A DNA stretch of 6,595 nt, from assembly GCA_937888925.1 (NCBI GenBank), contig CALARM010000253.1:1-6595 (forward strand), read 5' to 3'. The notes under the pieces are model-generated. The model was given only the letters and a program-made list of their open reading frames with translations, was not told the origin of the DNA and searched no databases. A program made the position numbers and the translations under genes. Shown one piece after another: positions 1 to 6,595 of the stretch (the first letter of the stretch is position 1; every line of letters starts with the position of its first letter). Origin of the DNA: an uncultured Synergistia bacterium. GTDB taxonomy: Bacteria > Eremiobacterota > SpSt-956 > JAKJGF01.

Positions 1-96
1 TCTGTTACTCAGAAATCATGCCCGAAATGTAATTCTCTCCAGAGTAACAGAGCCAAGTTCTGCGGAAACTGTGGTTATACCTTTCCAAAATCATAG
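1..96 (+). CDS. C-terminal end of a zinc-ribbon protein (5' truncated by window edge)
   Basis: Frame 1 is open from the window edge to a TAG at 94-96 and gives 31 residues. It contains one complete zinc ribbon: CPKC at 19-30, ten residues, then CGNC at 61-72, followed by an 8-residue tail ending in PKS. Paired CxxC knuckles of this kind bind one structural zinc ion and usually mediate protein or nucleic-acid contacts. The core NRAKFC closely matches the ribbons of the minus-strand protein at the other end of the window (NRISAKFC, NRITAKFC), with the same ten-residue spacing. Here the ribbon lies at the C-terminus, whereas in the other protein the ribbons precede a coiled coil. No clear hairpin terminator follows the stop. 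The rest of the gene lies outside the window, so its overall function cannot be stated. It could also be the last ribbon of a multi-ribbon protein. Confidence 0.85.
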   Translation, partial: SVTQKSCPKCNSLQSNRAKFCGNCGYTFPKS

Positions 97-142
97 ATTT
101 ACAAAAAATTCATAATTTAGTAAAGAATTCGTAACAAAAATC

Positions 143-151
143 TGTTATAAT
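143..151 (+). promoter_or_regulatory. Extended -10 promoter for the TPR gene
   Basis: The sequence TGTTATAAT is a perfect TGn extended -10 element joined to a consensus TATAAT hexamer (146-151). About 17 bases upstream there is only AAGAAT, a poor -35 match, which fits extended -10 promoters that depend little on a -35 box. Transcription would start near 157-160, leaving a leader of about 26-29 bases before the ATG at 186. The surrounding sequence is very AT-rich, so a chance match is possible, but the full nine-base match directly upstream of a long gene makes a housekeeping sigma-factor promoter likely. Confidence 0.6.
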
Positions 152-168
152 ATATTTGAATCATCGAT

Positions 169-174
169 AAGGTG
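169..174 (+). promoter_or_regulatory. Probable ribosome-binding site of the TPR gene
   Basis: AAGGTG partly matches the Shine-Dalgarno consensus and lies 11 bases before the ATG at 186, slightly longer than the usual spacing. An in-frame TAA at 168-170 overlaps it, so translation of this frame cannot begin further upstream. The ATG at 186 is therefore the only sensible start: the next in-frame ATG, codon 27, would delete much of the first TPR. Confidence 0.5.
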
Positions 175-185
175 TTGAACTGCCG

Positions 186-3100
186 ATGTGTTCAGATAAT
201 TATGTAAAAGCAGAAAAATTTATCCGTTCAGGAGATGAACATTATTCAAAAGCCAGTTATAAGATGGCTTTGAATGATTATAAACAGGCAGAAGAACTCT
301 GTCCGGATAAAGATACTTATAAGTATAAAACAGGGAAGACTTTTCTTGCACTTGGTAAAATAAAGGAAGCGTCTGTTTATTTTTCTTCTGCCCTTCTTCT
401 CAATCATCAAAATGCAGAATATAACAACGGGCTTGCTTATATTTTTTATATTACAGGAGATATGGAAAAAGCCCGTGAATATGCCTCTATAGCAGTAAAT
501 CTCTCACCGCAAAATTCTCTTTTTATGCACAACCTCTGTACAATAAAAATGGAATTATTAAGTAAACAGAAAGATACAATTCCTGATGATATTGACACTA
601 TAGCCCTGGATTACGAAAAAGCAGGTATAAAAGACCTTGATGTTATAACTGTATCTGAAAATTTTGCCAGACTTGCCATGCTGTTTTTCAGAAAAGGTTG
701 TCTGGAAAAATCCATGACCTGGTTTCGAAAAGCTTTAGAGCTAAATAAACAAAATCCCGAATTTTATGTAAATACAGGAGCAGTTTATCTTCTGGAAGGT
801 AATTATGAAGAAGCTAAAGTGGAATTTAAAAAAGCCCTTGAGCTAAATTCTGATTTTATTGCAGCTCATAGAGGTCTGGCTCTATGTTATGATAAAGAAG
901 AACAGGTTGCCATGGCAATACTGGAATATGAAAAACTGTTAAAAATAAAACCTTCTGATAAGCATAGCCGCAGTAGTCTTGACAGAATTTACTATTCCCT
1001 GAAAATAAAAAATATGACCTTATCTTTTTTGAATTTAGGTAGAATATACCTGGGAGAAGGAGAGCTTGAAAAGGCTCTTTACGAATTTCAGAATATTATA
1101 AATATAGGAGGAGAAATATTTGAACTTATACCGGAACTTAACCTGCTGGGAGAATTAATGATTATAAGAGGTAAAGACGGAGAAGCACTGAAAATTTACG
1201 AAAAATCTGCATGGTTATTGAAAAAACTTTACAGGAAACTTAAAGAAAAATACATGAAATCAGAAGAAACAGCAGAAAGTTACAGACTTTTTTCACTCTT
1301 GAAAGCAGATACGGAAAGAATACACTGTTACAGGATGGTCAGAAAGATCTACTATGAGAAAAACCTGTTTAATATGGCTGAATACTGGGAATGTCATCTC
1401 AAGAAAGCTATCTGTGATATAAACACAAATTTAACTTTTTACGGATTGTCTCAAAAAGAAGAGCTTCTGTCTGAAATAGAGCAAAGTATTAAGATTTTTT
1501 CTGACGAGCCTGACTGTCTGCTGTCTTTTGCTAACTGCCTCTATGAGACAGGTAAATATAAAGAAGCATGTCAGATTTACGGAGATATACTTGTTATCAA
1601 TTCTTCTGAGGTTATTAAAAATAAAGAAAAATTATATGTTTCACTTGCTAAATGCCAGGATATGCATGGATTTAAGGAAAAATGTTTAAAAACCATTGAA
1701 CTGAAGCCACGAGACGGAGGATGTTATTTTCTTCTCGGAGAAATTCTGCTTAAAGAAGGCAGAATAATAGAGTCAATAAGAGCTTATGAATACTCTTACC
1801 GTTTAAGCGGTAGAAAGATGTTTTTGAAAGCCCTGGCCGGTGCTTATGGTTTACATGGTTTGGACCTTTATAAAAAGGGGTATTTAATAGAAGGAGAGCC
1901 TCTATTACAAATTGCCTCCCGTTATGGAGATAAAAATATTGTAAATAAGAGTATGGTCACTCTCGGAATCATTTATTACCGGTGGAATAACCTTGAAAAA
2001 GCGAGGGAGTTCTTCTTACATTTTTCAGATAATTTAACTTGCTCTATGTATCTTGGCATAATATATGAAAAACTGTCATGTTATGATGAGGCAGCTTTTT
2101 ATAACAGGAAATTTCTGGCAGAACTGAATAAAAACCCTTATTGTCCGGTCAGGGGGAGTCTATCATCTGCCTGTTATCCTTTAAAGGAGATTGATGCAGT
2201 TATAGAGGAATATGAAAGAGCTATAGAACTGGAACCTGATAACAGAAGTTACTATAAAATCTTGACTGAAATATATGATGATATGCAAAGGCTTGACGAA
2301 CTGAGTAATAAATTTTATCGGAAATTACCGGGAAATCTACTTTATGGAGTTATATTTATTCACACAGGTCAGATATATTGTAAAAATAAATTGCTTCAGA
2401 AAGCAGAGCACGAATACGAAAAATCATTACAGGCAGGTCTTATGACAGAAGAACTTGCGCTTGCCGTAAATGAACTGGGAATGAAATATTATGAAGAAGG
2501 TAATATTGATAGAGCTATTGAAAGATTTAACAGAGCTATTGAAATATATAAATACTGTTCCGATGCTTATTATAATCTGGGTAATATATTTTTAAGAAAA
2601 GGCAGCATAGAGCAGGCAATAACTTGTTTTATAGAATCTGTTGAAAATGAGAAAAATAATCAAAAAAGAAGTAAGTTTTTAAATACCCTTGGCTTCACCT
2701 ACCTGAAATCAGGCGATTTTAAGTCGGCTTTTACACAATTTAAAAAAGCAGTAGAAGTGAATCCGTCCTGTGAAAAACATGATATGTTTTTAGACGATAA
2801 TAGAGCACTTTCTGATAAAGTAACAATGCTGAAAGCTCTGGAAGGAGACCCTAATTATTATATGGCTATAAAATGCCTCAGGGATGCATATAAGGGAAAT
2901 ATGGATATGGAAAAATACTGCAACCTGCAGATTACCAGATTTTTAAAGACAAAATTATCAGATAAAATGTTTATTGATACTATTTCCATACCTGAAGAAC
3001 TTGAAGATCTGCTTACAGAATATGAAAAAAATATGACTCTGTCCCGTGAAGATGGAAAGTATTTTAAGAAACTCGGAAGACTCTATTTAAAAGAAGGAAA

Positions 3101-4502
3101 ACCGGATAAAGCTTTACTGGCCATTCAAAAAGCAACTGCTTTAAATCCTGAATTCGCCTATCTTTATATAGAACTCAGTAATGAATATTTTGAAGCAAAT
3201 AGAGTGGAAGAAGCCAGACTTGCGGCAGATAAAGCCATAGAAGTCGGAATGAAAACACTGGATCTTGCTTCTGTCTGCATAAAGATAGGTAACAAACTTT
3301 CCCTTTCTTCTGACTGGGACGGAGCTAACAGTGAATATGAAAGAGCCTGGAATATGGATTGTAGAAATAAAGAACTGGCTATGAAAATAAATAAAATCGG
3401 CGTCGAGTTCTCTTCTATCGGAAGGCTTGATGAAGCAATAGAAAATTTTAAAAAATCAATTATTATACTGCCTGATAATTTTATATTTCATAAGAATTTA
3501 GGTACTATATATCAGAGAAAGGGCATGATAAAAGAAGCTATAAAATCTTTTGAACAGGCACTATCTATCGAGGAAGATGACATAAAAGTAATGGAGAAAC
3601 TAAAAAATGCCTGTCTGGAAGGGGGATATCTGATAAATGGTATAAAAATTCTGGAAAAACTTCTGAAGTTCAGGCCTGACGATTTCAATTATATATTTTC
3701 TTCAGGCAGAATGTATCAGGAACTGGGAAAATATAAAATAGCCATTGAATATTACAGGAAAACTATAGAAAAAAAACCGGACTGGCATAGCCCTTATGCA
3801 TGGCTGGCTTTTATCTATCTTGATCAGAATAAATACGGAGAAGGCAGAAAGAATTTAGAAATTGCCCTGAAATTACATCCTAAAAGTCCAAAATCATTAC
3901 TTGGCATGGCCCGTATTCATTTTCTTTACGGCGAATTAAATCTTTCAGAAGAATTCTATTCTAAAGCTATTGAAATTTATGATGAAGAAACAAGAAAAAA
4001 AGATGTTTCATCTGAAACATATATAAACTTCGGAGACCTTTATTTTTACAAAATGGATATAGATATGGCCATAGATAAATATAAAAAAGCTCTGGAAATA
4101 AAAGAAGAATGCCCGTCTGCCATGTTACGTCTCGGAAAATCCCTTATTGTAAAAGGAGAGATATGTGAGGCGGAATTACAATTAAACTCTTTAGCCGGCC
4201 ATAATGTAGAATTCCCGGAGCTTTACCTTTATCTGGGTGATATTTACCGTATGAAAGGCTTATTAAAGGATTCGATAGAATATTACAGAAAAGTAATAAG
4301 ACTTAACCCTGACTGGGTCTACCGGGCTTATGAAAATCTCGGAGATCTCTACAGAGAGATGAATGAAGAAAATCTTTCAATAAAATGTTATCATAAAACA
4401 GAAGAGTTTAAATTTGGGAATCTGCCTGTCAATTCAGTTACTCTTTCTTCTATGGATATAAAAACATTTATCCAGACTATTGAAAAGGATCTGAAAAGAT
4501 AA
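186..4502 (+). CDS. Giant TPR-repeat solenoid protein, 1438 aa
   Basis: The protein is almost entirely tetratricopeptide repeats, helix-turn-helix units of about 34 residues that stack into a superhelix for protein binding. I count about 30 in three blocks: roughly residues 8-340, 440-862 and 957-1411. Clear units occur at 158-260 (three), 278-311, 758-862 (three), 1063-1133 (two), 1168-1270 (three), 1277-1342 (two) and 1344-1411 (two). They carry the usual small-residue positions (LG, A) and often end in an ALELN- or IRLNPDW-like motif. Two helical stretches without clear repeats, about 345-440 and 863-955, separate the blocks. There is no signal peptide, membrane segment or recognisable enzyme domain, and about 30 scattered cysteines suit a reducing cytoplasm. 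The last 27 residues are not TPR. The start is fixed by an in-frame stop at 168-170, and the frame is uninterrupted. The gene converges with the zinc-ribbon/coiled-coil gene. A scaffold or adaptor role is inferred from the fold; the partner is unknown. Confidence 0.95.
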   Translation: MCSDNYVKAEKFIRSGDEHYSKASYKMALNDYKQAEELCPDKDTYKYKTGKTFLALGKIKEASVYFSSALLLNHQNAEYNNGLAYIFYITGDMEKAREYASIAVNLSPQNSLFMHNLCTIKMELLSKQKDTIPDDIDTIALDYEKAGIKDLDVITVSENFARLAMLFFRKGCLEKSMTWFRKALELNKQNPEFYVNTGAVYLLEGNYEEAKVEFKKALELNSDFIAAHRGLALCYDKEEQVAMAILEYEKLLKIKPSDKHSRSSLDRIYYSLKIKNMTLSFLNLGRIYLGEGELEKALYEFQNIINIGGEIFELIPELNLLGELMIIRGKDGEALKIYEKSAWLLKKLYRKLKEKYMKSEETAESYRLFSLLKADTERIHCYRMVRKIYYEKNLFNMAEYWECHLKKAICDINTNLTFYGLSQKEELLSEIEQSIKIFSDEPDCLLSFANCLYETGKYKEACQIYGDILVINSSEVIKNKEKLYVSLAKCQDMHGFKEKCLKTIELKPRDGGCYFLLGEILLKEGRIIESIRAYEYSYRLSGRKMFLKALAGAYGLHGLDLYKKGYLIEGEPLLQIASRYGDKNIVNKSMVTLGIIYYRWNNLEKAREFFLHFSDNLTCSMYLGIIYEKLSCYDEAAFYNRKFLAELNKNPYCPVRGSLSSACYPLKEIDAVIEEYERAIELEPDNRSYYKILTEIYDDMQRLDELSNKFYRKLPGNLLYGVIFIHTGQIYCKNKLLQKAEHEYEKSLQAGLMTEELALAVNELGMKYYEEGNIDRAIERFNRAIEIYKYCSDAYYNLGNIFLRKGSIEQAITCFIESVENEKNNQKRSKFLNTLGFTYLKSGDFKSAFTQFKKAVEVNPSCEKHDMFLDDNRALSDKVTMLKALEGDPNYYMAIKCLRDAYKGNMDMEKYCNLQITRFLKTKLSDKMFIDTISIPEELEDLLTEYEKNMTLSREDGKYFKKLGRLYLKEGKPDKALLAIQKATALNPEFAYLYIELSNEYFEANRVEEARLAADKAIEVGMKTLDLASVCIKIGNKLSLSSDWDGANSEYERAWNMDCRNKELAMKINKIGVEFSSIGRLDEAIENFKKSIIILPDNFIFHKNLGTIYQRKGMIKEAIKSFEQALSIEEDDIKVMEKLKNACLEGGYLINGIKILEKLLKFRPDDFNYIFSSGRMYQELGKYKIAIEYYRKTIEKKPDWHSPYAWLAFIYLDQNKYGEGRKNLEIALKLHPKSPKSLLGMARIHFLYGELNLSEEFYSKAIEIYDEETRKKDVSSETYINFGDLYFYKMDIDMAIDKYKKALEIKEECPSAMLRLGKSLIVKGEICEAELQLNSLAGHNVEFPELYLYLGDIYRMKGLLKDSIEYYRKVIRLNPDWVYRAYENLGDLYREMNEENLSIKCYHKTEEFKFGNLPVNSVTLSSMDIKTFIQTIEKDLKR

Positions 4503-4536
4503 GTGTGGTCAGGTGCTTTCAGATTTTCGACCAGAC
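4503..4536. other. Inverted repeat right after the TPR stop codon
   Basis: GTGTGGTC (4503-4510) pairs with GACCAGAC (4529-4536) at seven of eight positions around an 18-base loop, starting at the base after the TAA. On the plus strand no T-run follows, so it is not a canonical terminator for the TPR gene, though it may protect the transcript's 3' end. On the minus strand the stem is followed by TTATCTTTT, which could make it a weak back-up terminator for the convergent gene. Confidence 0.35.
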
Positions 4537-4570
4537 AGGCGTTAAGAGACTGTAGAAAAATAACCCTGGC

Positions 4571-4646
4571 AAATTATATTAAAACGGTTGTTATCCTCGC
4601 GTCACGGTATAGACTGTAAATATGATGAGGTTATTTCGTGACAACC
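4571..4646 (-). terminator. Possible terminator hairpin of the minus-strand gene
   Basis: On the minus strand, 19 bases after the TAA of the coiled-coil gene, GGTTGT (4646-4641) pairs with ACAACC (4591-4586). The stem extends by three pairs including two G-T wobbles, and an inner CCTC/GAGG helix (4630-4627 with 4598-4595) is possible. GTTTTAATATAATTT (4585-4571) follows, as expected for an intrinsic terminator. The loop is long for this class. A competing pairing, GTCACG (4601-4606) with CGTGAC (4637-4642), uses part of the same arm, so the real fold is uncertain. Confidence 0.4.
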
Positions 4647-4664
4647 CCTGAATTCTGTCAGATA

Positions 4665-6595
4665 TTATTCCTGTATTCCATAGTCTTTTAATTCCTTCGC
4701 AGAAACCTCACGGGTTTCTCGTTCATGTTCCGTATCGTCCTGACTTTTCTTCATACCGAGTGATACTTCATCTATATTTATTTGTACAGTATCTCTTCCC
4801 AGTTCCTGTTCAATTTCTTCTATTTGTTCTTTGACAGAATTAATCTGTTTCCCCAGATCATCAAGATATGATTGTTTTACTTTTTCTTCTTCATGCAATA
4901 TGTTCAATTCTTTATTTAGTTGTTGTCCCTGAGCCTGATGGGTATTAAAATCCTCTTTAGCTTTGTCAAGTATAGTGCTGTAATATTCAATTTGCATCTT
5001 TACATCGCTGTACTCATCATACAGAAGGGACAGATGTTTTTCCAGATCCTTGATAAGGAATTGTTTACTCGATTTAATTAAATTTGATAATCTGTCTGTT
5101 TCATTTTTATAATCTGAAATGTATATTTCAATTTTCTTAAGAGACTCATTGGAAATTAAAATATCCCTGTCAAATTTTTCTACCTTTTGATTGTATTCTG
5201 ATTGGGTTATACGATTTTTTTCCGCCAGTTTTTTTATACGATTTTTCTCGGCTTCTGCCCGTCTTATTATACTTTCAAGATTTCTTCGTTCGGAACGGGC
5301 TTCTATATATTTATCTTTTAATATTTTAATATCTTCATGAGCTTTATCAATTTCCAGTTCCGATTTACGGGCTCTATCAAGTTCTTCTTTATATTTTCTT
5401 ATCTCATCTCTTATATATAAAAATCTCTGTTCATAATCTTTTAGAGAATTTTGAGAGGAATAAAATCTCTTTTTACATTCTTCCAGTTCTGCTTTTGTTT
5501 CCTGATGAATTTCTTTCAGATTTTGTATCTGAAGAGTTAGACCTCTTAAATCCTGTTTAACACTCCTATATTTACTGAATAAATTAGCAAGAAATTCTTT
5601 GTTCCTTGATAGATTGTCTCTGAGCCTTTTTTCTTCATATTCTTTTGCCTGTTGTTCACTTGGTTCCTGTTTTACCACAGGTACTTTTATGGCGATACTT
5701 TCTTTAATTTTAGCATCTATTTCCTGAAGGAATTTTTCAAGTTGCTTTACTCCTTCCTGTGCTTCTATTAATTTGCTGTCTTCAGTTAAATCCTGAGTAT
5801 CCGCTTCCGGCCATAGTACATCTTTGGGGACTTCCAGATTTTCAATCAAACGATCTCTGGATAATACCTCGAGTTCTTCTATTAATTCCAGTTCTTCTGC
5901 CAGTTCTTTCATACTGATTTCCTGCTCTTTAACCTGAGTTTCAGGTTTTTCTCCGGATACAAGATTACCACCGCATTTCTTGCAGAATTTTGCTGTAATC
6001 CTGTTATGATTCTTACATAGAGGACATTCTTTTGTTTGAATGGCAACAGCTCTGAGCTGTCTGTGAAGACTCAGTCCAAGAACCTTTCTTACTGTTCCTC
6101 CACATTCCTTGCAGAATTTTGCAGAAATTCTGTTTACTTTATAACATTTGGGACAGATACTTGCCATTTCAATAAAGTTTACTCCACAGGATTTACAAAA
6201 AGTTGCATTCAGGTTATTAATGCCATTACATTTTGTACATATAAGAGTATTAGTCCCTGTAGCATGATCGATAGAAACTCTTGGAAGACTTAATTTTCTG
6301 AGCTTAACAAGATCATCTCCACAGGCTTTACAAAATTTTGCAGAAAATCTATTCATGTTATTACATGTAGGACAGAGATACATGTAATGAACGGTTTTAC
6401 TTTTTACAGGGGTTACCGGAGGTTCAGTTATGCCTTCATCAGTCACTCCTTCTTCTACTGGTTCAATAGCTTCTTCCTCTGTTTCAGTAATTCCCTCTTT
6501 TGTTTCTTCTGATACTGATGAAACTACTTCGGCGCTTATCTCTTCTACAGGCACTTCATCAGAAATTGTCTCTTCTACGGGTAATTCTTCCGAAA
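4665..6595 (-). CDS. Four-zinc-ribbon, long coiled-coil protein (5' truncated by window edge)
   Basis: The frame runs from the window edge to a TAA at 4665-4667 and gives at least 642 residues. The first possible start in view is a GTG at 6552-6554, but 13 further in-frame codons precede it and continue the same acidic repeat, so the true start lies outside. Numbering from that GTG: residues 1-50 are rich in Glu, Thr and Val with PVEE repeats; 61-194 hold four CxxC-x10-CxxC zinc ribbons (cysteines 61/64/75/78, 106/109/120/123, 134/137/148/151, 177/180/191/194); 205-300 is an acidic linker; about 302-590 is a highly charged, heptad-like coiled coil; 591-629 is a polar tail. I see no signal peptide in the visible part, no membrane segment and no Walker motif, so despite the SMC-like coil this is not an SMC ATPase. 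A structural or tethering role is inferred. No family name can be assigned. Confidence 0.9.
   Translation of the reverse strand, partial: SEELPVEETISDEVPVEEISAEVVSSVSEETKEGITETEEEAIEPVEEGVTDEGITEPPVTPVKSKTVHYMYLCPTCNNMNRFSAKFCKACGDDLVKLRKLSLPRVSIDHATGTNTLICTKCNGINNLNATFCKSCGVNFIEMASICPKCYKVNRISAKFCKECGGTVRKVLGLSLHRQLRAVAIQTKECPLCKNHNRITAKFCKKCGGNLVSGEKPETQVKEQEISMKELAEELELIEELEVLSRDRLIENLEVPKDVLWPEADTQDLTEDSKLIEAQEGVKQLEKFLQEIDAKIKESIAIKVPVVKQEPSEQQAKEYEEKRLRDNLSRNKEFLANLFSKYRSVKQDLRGLTLQIQNLKEIHQETKAELEECKKRFYSSQNSLKDYEQRFLYIRDEIRKYKEELDRARKSELEIDKAHEDIKILKDKYIEARSERRNLESIIRRAEAEKNRIKKLAEKNRITQSEYNQKVEKFDRDILISNESLKKIEIYISDYKNETDRLSNLIKSSKQFLIKDLEKHLSLLYDEYSDVKMQIEYYSTILDKAKEDFNTHQAQGQQLNKELNILHEEEKVKQSYLDDLGKQINSVKEQIEEIEQELGRDTVQINIDEVSLGMKKSQDDTEHERETREVSAKELKDYGIQE
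5973..6374 (-). repeat. Four tandem zinc-ribbon repeats, probably a duplicated pair
   Basis: Four ribbons with identical CxxC-x10-CxxC spacing lie within 134 residues. Ribbons 1 and 3 share NR-x-SAKFCK-x-CG. The linkers after ribbons 1 and 3 are long (27 and 25 residues between cysteines) and share an LSLxR motif, whereas ribbons 2 and 3 are only 10 residues apart. This suggests a ribbon-linker-ribbon unit (6186-6374) duplicated as 5973-6155. Each ribbon should bind one structural zinc, since all sixteen cysteines are present. They resemble the small bacterial zinc-ribbon and double-zinc-ribbon (DZR) families. Confidence 0.8.
6432..6581 (-). repeat. Degenerate PVEE decapeptide repeats in the acidic N-terminal region
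   Basis: Three ten-residue units begin with PVEE: PVEETISDEV (6581-6552), PVEEISAEVV (6551-6522) and PVEEGVTDEG (6461-6432). The first two are directly adjacent, with an almost identical 11-base start, giving a 30-base period. The stretch between units 2 and 3 is acidic and of similar composition. The region is probably disordered. It continues to the window edge, so more copies may lie outside. Confidence 0.6.

Noticed and set aside
4547..4618. Direct repeat AGACTGTA at 4547-4554 and 4611-4618, as a possible attachment site or target duplication
   Set aside because: An eight-base repeat is quite likely by chance in about 160 bases, and no mobile-element gene or terminal repeat lies between the copies.
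4622..4651. Nine-codon plus-strand mini-ORF starting ATGATG in the convergent intergenic region
   Set aside because: It is very short, has no clear ribosome-binding site and lies inside the inverted-repeat structure. A chance occurrence is the simplest explanation.
4785..5651. The coiled coil as evidence for an SMC or Rad50-type ATPase
   Set aside because: There is no Walker A, signature or Walker B motif at either end of the coil in the visible protein, and the zinc sites are ribbons rather than the CxxC zinc hook found in the middle of a Rad50 coil.
6036..6293. An 85-codon plus-strand reading frame
   Set aside because: It lies antisense within the zinc-ribbon array of the minus-strand gene. 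Its composition reflects the reverse complement of the cysteine-rich repeats, and it has no convincing ribosome-binding site.
6552..6554. GTG as the start codon of the minus-strand gene
   Set aside because: The frame stays open to the window edge, the upstream residues continue the same PVEE repeat, and no good Shine-Dalgarno sequence precedes the GTG.

Overview
This is an AT-rich window (roughly two-thirds A+T by eye) with long, intact reading frames in the standard code, a consensus-like extended -10 promoter and a Shine-Dalgarno-like site, so a bacterial origin is likely. The proteins show no phylum-specific marker. An uncultured, low-GC lineage rich in TPR and zinc-ribbon proteins is my best guess, but I cannot name it. 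I see no mobile element, tRNA, rRNA or CRISPR array.

Layout: (1) Positions 1-96 hold the last 31 codons of a plus-strand gene whose product ends in a four-cysteine zinc ribbon. (2) Positions 97-185 are a short intergenic region with an extended -10 promoter (143-151) and a likely ribosome-binding site. (3) Positions 186-4502 encode a 1438-residue protein built almost wholly of tetratricopeptide (TPR) repeats, about 30 of them in three blocks, with no signal peptide, membrane segment or catalytic domain. (4) Positions 4503-4664 lie between convergent genes and can form inverted-repeat structures, one of which looks like a terminator for the minus-strand gene. (5) Positions 4665-6595 hold a minus-strand gene, cut by the right edge, encoding an acidic N-terminal repeat region, four zinc ribbons and a long coiled coil.

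How they may work together: both genes flanking the TPR gene encode the same kind of zinc ribbon (CxxC, ten residues, CxxC, with a shared AKFC core). TPR solenoids, zinc ribbons and coiled coils are all typical binding or scaffolding modules, and none of the visible parts suggests an enzyme. The cautious reading is a locus of cytoplasmic scaffold or adaptor proteins. A joint complex is an inference from proximity and shared motifs only; the TPR gene and the coiled-coil gene are convergent, so they are not one operon.
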